64,000 nucleotides of DNA, taken from NCBI GenBank assembly GCA_947095535.1, contig OX352773.1, positions 260,237,590 to 260,301,589 on the forward strand. The letters are read 5' to 3'. The first letter of the stretch is position 1; each line of letters starts with the position of its first letter. The notes under the pieces are model-generated. The model was not told the DNA's origin. It searched no databases and saw nothing but the letters and a program-made list of their open reading frames with translations. A program made the position numbers and the translations under genes. This stretch comes from Poecilobothrus nobilitatus. Lineage: Eukaryota > Arthropoda > Insecta > Diptera > Dolichopodidae. Shown piece by piece: positions 61,014 through 64,000 of the stretch.

Positions 61014-61925
61014 CGAGAAAGAATACAGTTGCTCTTGTCAACTCTTAAATACCCATACGAACCGTTTATTATGTTCAAAATACATTATAGTATCACTCTG
61101 GTTATAATATTATTTTTTAATTTTCGCTTTTTTTTGGAAATAAATACACAATTTTACAGTGTAATTACCTTAAGCCTTGGTTTAATAATTTTAAGATTTG
61201 TTATATTTTACCTTTAAAGTTTTAAAGATATGTACATCAGGCTGAGAAATTTGTAAGGCATATACTTAAATGCATCGTCTAATATATCAACAAAATAAAA
61301 TGTGTTATGTCCCAACACATATTTGAACCTATCATATCTAACGATTTTCAATCAACGACTTGGCCAACTATGATACAGAACCATTTTATTCCAAGCGGCA
61401 AATGTATATTTTATACTTACTACAAAGTATCGATTATAATATTAATATGTATAATACATACATACTTCTTTTTCTTCTATGCGGTGCTAGAATCCGTTCT
61501 TGAATCTTGAGGCATTAATAAAGCGTCTAAATCAACTATATCAATCCATTGATTTCTCGGTTTCCCTACTCGTCTTTTTCTATTTAACTTTCTGTACAGT
61601 AATTTCTTTAAAATGCAGCATCTGACATACTCTATACGTGACCTACCTATCTAAGGTCTTGTTATGTATATTGTATAGCAATGCGTTGTACCGCATTCTA
61701 AATTGATCCTGGTCATTAATTGGCCCTATAATCTTTCGAAATACATACATCATATTATAATATATGCATTATGCATTATTCATATAATATATGCACATAT
61801 CGCCATATTCTGATCCTATCCATACCCTTGCGTCTGTAATGTGTCTATTATGCTTATTTTGAGGCGTTGATAACGGGGGTGCAATTTTATTAAATCCGAG
61901 ACTATTGTACATGTATAATAATGAA
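61014..61925 (+). repeat. Old Family A copy interrupted by a LINE fragment
   Basis: The left end aacgagaaagaatacagttg, then tcttgtcaactcttaaatac, and the block tccaagcggcaaatgtatat (61388-61410) are recognisable. So is the right end, gatcctatccatacccttgc through gcaattttattaaatccgag and tgtacatgtata. Between them, 61487-61757 is LINE coding sequence. The frames at 61029-61217 and 61307-61510 are not genes. Confidence 0.7.
61487..61757 (-). pseudogene. LINE reverse transcriptase C-terminal fragment
   Basis: On the minus strand: VFRKIIGPINDQDQFRMRYN, ALLYNIHNKTLDR, a stop, VGHV, a stop, SMSDAAF, then after a frame change KLLYRKLNRKRRVGKPRNQW, IDIVDLDAL. This is the RKI-GP ... GHV-RM ... R-VG-PR-RW pattern found at the C-terminus of RTE-like LINE proteins. 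It differs from the LINE at 20.3 kb (which has WPRR and WNPQGRR), so a second lineage. Confidence 0.75.
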
Positions 61926-63190
61926 TATTTTTTTCCGAGAGGAATTCTTCAATTCCTTTTTTGATAAATTTAATGCCTAACTATTACTAATAAAACGATT
62001 TTCGTTATTAATTTTACATTATCACTGCTATTGCATTAAAATTATGTTATTAATTATTTTGAAATAGAGTCTAATCGGTAAATTATTGAACTAATTAATT
62101 ATAACAAATTGATTATCATTTTCGATATTTAATAAATTTTAAAAATAATTAAGAAAATCTATTTATTATGTACATAATATAAATTCAATTTATATGTTAA
62201 TTTATAAATAATTATTTTATTATTTCAATATTGAACCAAAAAATAATTACCATTTCTTAAATTTTCTATATTTATAATAATTATCTGTTTAACTGAATTT
62301 AAAGTGCTTCAATAGATTGTCGATAATATATTAGTATGTAATTAAGTGTTTGGTTAATGGGATTATTATTTTATAAAGAGCAGATATTTATCGTGTATTG
62401 GTTAAAATCTAAAAATATTTTATTTTAACGATCTTAAAACTTTTTGGAAACATTTAGAAAATTTATGCAAAAAAAATTTAGGCATACCAAAACAAGATAT
62501 TAAATTAAATTAGTTTTCTTAAGAACATGTGGTTTTGTTTAATGTTGTAATAGTGTTGAATGTGTTGAATGGTATGTAGTAAATTAAAACACTAAATAAA
62601 GGTGAAATTATTCAAGAAAAATAATAGAATGAAGTAAATAAATAATAGAATAAAGTATAATAGTAAGAAGTAAGTAGTAAGAAGTAAATTAGAGGATTTG
62701 TGGAACATAAAAGCAAGAAGAAAAACAGAGATAGTAATTTAATTTCTCAAAGATTAAAAACGTGTTTTAAGATATGTGGTAAGGATTTTAGAAAATATAG
62801 TAATAAATTGCATTGTTATAATCCTAAAATTCCAAATGAGTGACAGTGGAACATAAATATTAACAGGATCAGTGATTTTTTTTATTTTTTCACTGTTTTA
62901 CAGGATATGATTATATGAAACAGAATATGAACAGAATATGATTATATGTTTGTTTCAAAACACCTTTTGCACTTTTTTCTATTTACTAGTTAAACTATAG
63001 TAGTTCTAAACACAATTTTTCTAAGATGTTCCTTTGTCTATTCACCTTTTTCTATGCCTAGGTGTGTTCCTGTGTCTATTCACATTTTTCTAGGCCTAGG
63101 TGTGCTTTTTCTGACTTTTGTAAAATATGACTATATACTATCGAAATTTTTGGTGATTTAGTATATTTTTTTATATTTTCTGTTTAAATT
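61926..63190. other. AT-rich interval, nothing recognised
   Basis: Short duplications are seen: gtaagaagtaagtagtaagaag near 62660, and tttctatgcctaggtgtgtt/tttctaggcctaggtgtgct near 63050 and 63088. No gene seen. Confidence 0.4.
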
Positions 63191-63203
63191 AATAAATAAT
63201 ATT

Positions 63204-63394
63204 GGTTCCTCGTTGGCCTAGTGGGTAAGAGCGTATAAAATACGTTGTAAATACCGAGAGAGAACCAATAGAATCCCACACACGTCGTAAGAGTTATTTC
63301 CCCTTACAACATTTACAGCCACACCTGAACAGGAAAGGCTGTATAATTTCCTGTCCATATTAATGTGGCAGAGAAATGCATTAAAAAAAAAAAA
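63204..63394 (+). mobile_element. SINE-1 with 13-bp target duplication
   Basis: A box ggcctagtgggtaagagc, gcgtataaaatacgt, a decayed B box (aaccaatagaatccc), gtcgtaag, the cacctgaacaggaaaggctg block, catattaatgtggcagagaa and a 16-base A-rich tail. A perfect aataaataatatt lies on both sides (63191-63203 and 63395-63407). Confidence 0.9.
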
Positions 63395-63407
63395 AATAAA
63401 TAATATT

Positions 63408-64000
63408 AATTAAACTCACTATTCTGATAAGTAATCTTAACTTAAGAGGATTATTTATTCAATAGCTTTTAATATCAGGACAAAATCTTTCCTGTATTAT
63501 TTTAAGTTTTAGTTTTTATAGAATATCCCACCTATATATTTAAATTTAGTTATTAGTTCAAAATTATGGTCACATCACATTTTCTTCTCTCTTTAAGTTT
63601 CTGGTTACCAAAGAAATACTTTATTTTTTTCCAATTTTTTCGGTATTTCTCTCTAATTGTAAAAAAAATATTCTTTGAAATCGATGGTATTTCTCACTAA
63701 AAGCGCAACACCATACTTAACATATGAGAAGTTGAAAAGTGTAGAGGACTTTTGTAGAGTTTTTTAAAGTAAAATGTAACATTTTTTGAGATAAAAACTG
63801 TAAATTAAAAAAAAACTAGATTTACGTCGGTCTTTCTAAAAACAACCTTTTTTTTTTCGATCTTTGCAAAACCCGTATCAGTTAAAATGGACGAAATGAC
63901 AAAATTGTATCCAATCCCAAAGAAAAAGAAAATTTAGTCTTTAAAATTTGGATACAAAAAACTAAGCCAAAGTTTTGAAAAAAAAAAAAATTATTTCAAT
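63408..64000. other. AT-rich interval, nothing recognised
   Basis: No coding similarity, repeat family or RNA signal seen by eye up to the window end. Confidence 0.4.

Overview
The window is strongly AT-rich eukaryotic DNA, almost certainly from an insect nuclear genome. Three things show this: a spliced seven-transmembrane odorant receptor gene, DD41D-type mariner transposons, and many tRNA-derived SINEs with target-site duplications. Repeats built around gtccgtccgtccg motifs and tatacccgtacg ends resemble repeats common in flies, so Diptera is my leading guess, but the order is not proven. No rRNA, true tRNA, CRISPR or prokaryotic feature was found.

Only one gene looks intact: a six-exon odorant receptor on the minus strand at 49748-53243 (470 codons plus stop, all introns GT-AG, no internal stop). 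Its two long introns hold a decayed RTE-type LINE and a SINE fragment. Everything else that can be named is mobile or repetitive.

Layout. 1-9050: a cluster of Family A repeats (about 1.57 kb each, no coding capacity). It includes a large inverted pair (2858-5741 and 5830-7402), one arm of which carries a 1.3-kb DD41D mariner with a single internal stop; the other arm keeps the uninterrupted target site. 10-24 kb: several SINE-1 copies, a full-length SINE-3 with a 15-bp target duplication, a mariner remnant (17.3 kb) and an RTE LINE 3' end (20.3-20.95 kb). 24.8-25.4 kb: a non-autonomous inverted-repeat element with internal tandem units. 27-35 kb: SINE-1 copies, Family D repeats, a 1.1-kb Family B element with nested tandem repeats, and a SINE-2 whose 3' tail matches the LINE tail at 20.9 kb. 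35.9-38.8 kb: two TA-flanked MITE-like elements and an 8-bp tandem repeat. 42-49 kb: a SINE-1 with target duplication, a mariner 5' fragment, a Family C repeat, a second SINE-2 and divergent Family A relatives. 54-62 kb: Family B, a Family A fold-back, a 15-bp minisatellite, a decayed mariner, Family C, a third SINE-2, and an old Family A copy containing a LINE fragment. 63.2 kb: a SINE-1 with a 13-bp target duplication.

The elements interact. SINE-2 ends in the same tail and hairpin as the RTE LINE, which suggests it used that LINE's reverse transcriptase. Families A and B share their terminal motifs and probably one transposition machinery. Nothing supports a multi-gene pathway here. Family letters (A-D, SINE-1 to 3) are labels used only in this annotation.
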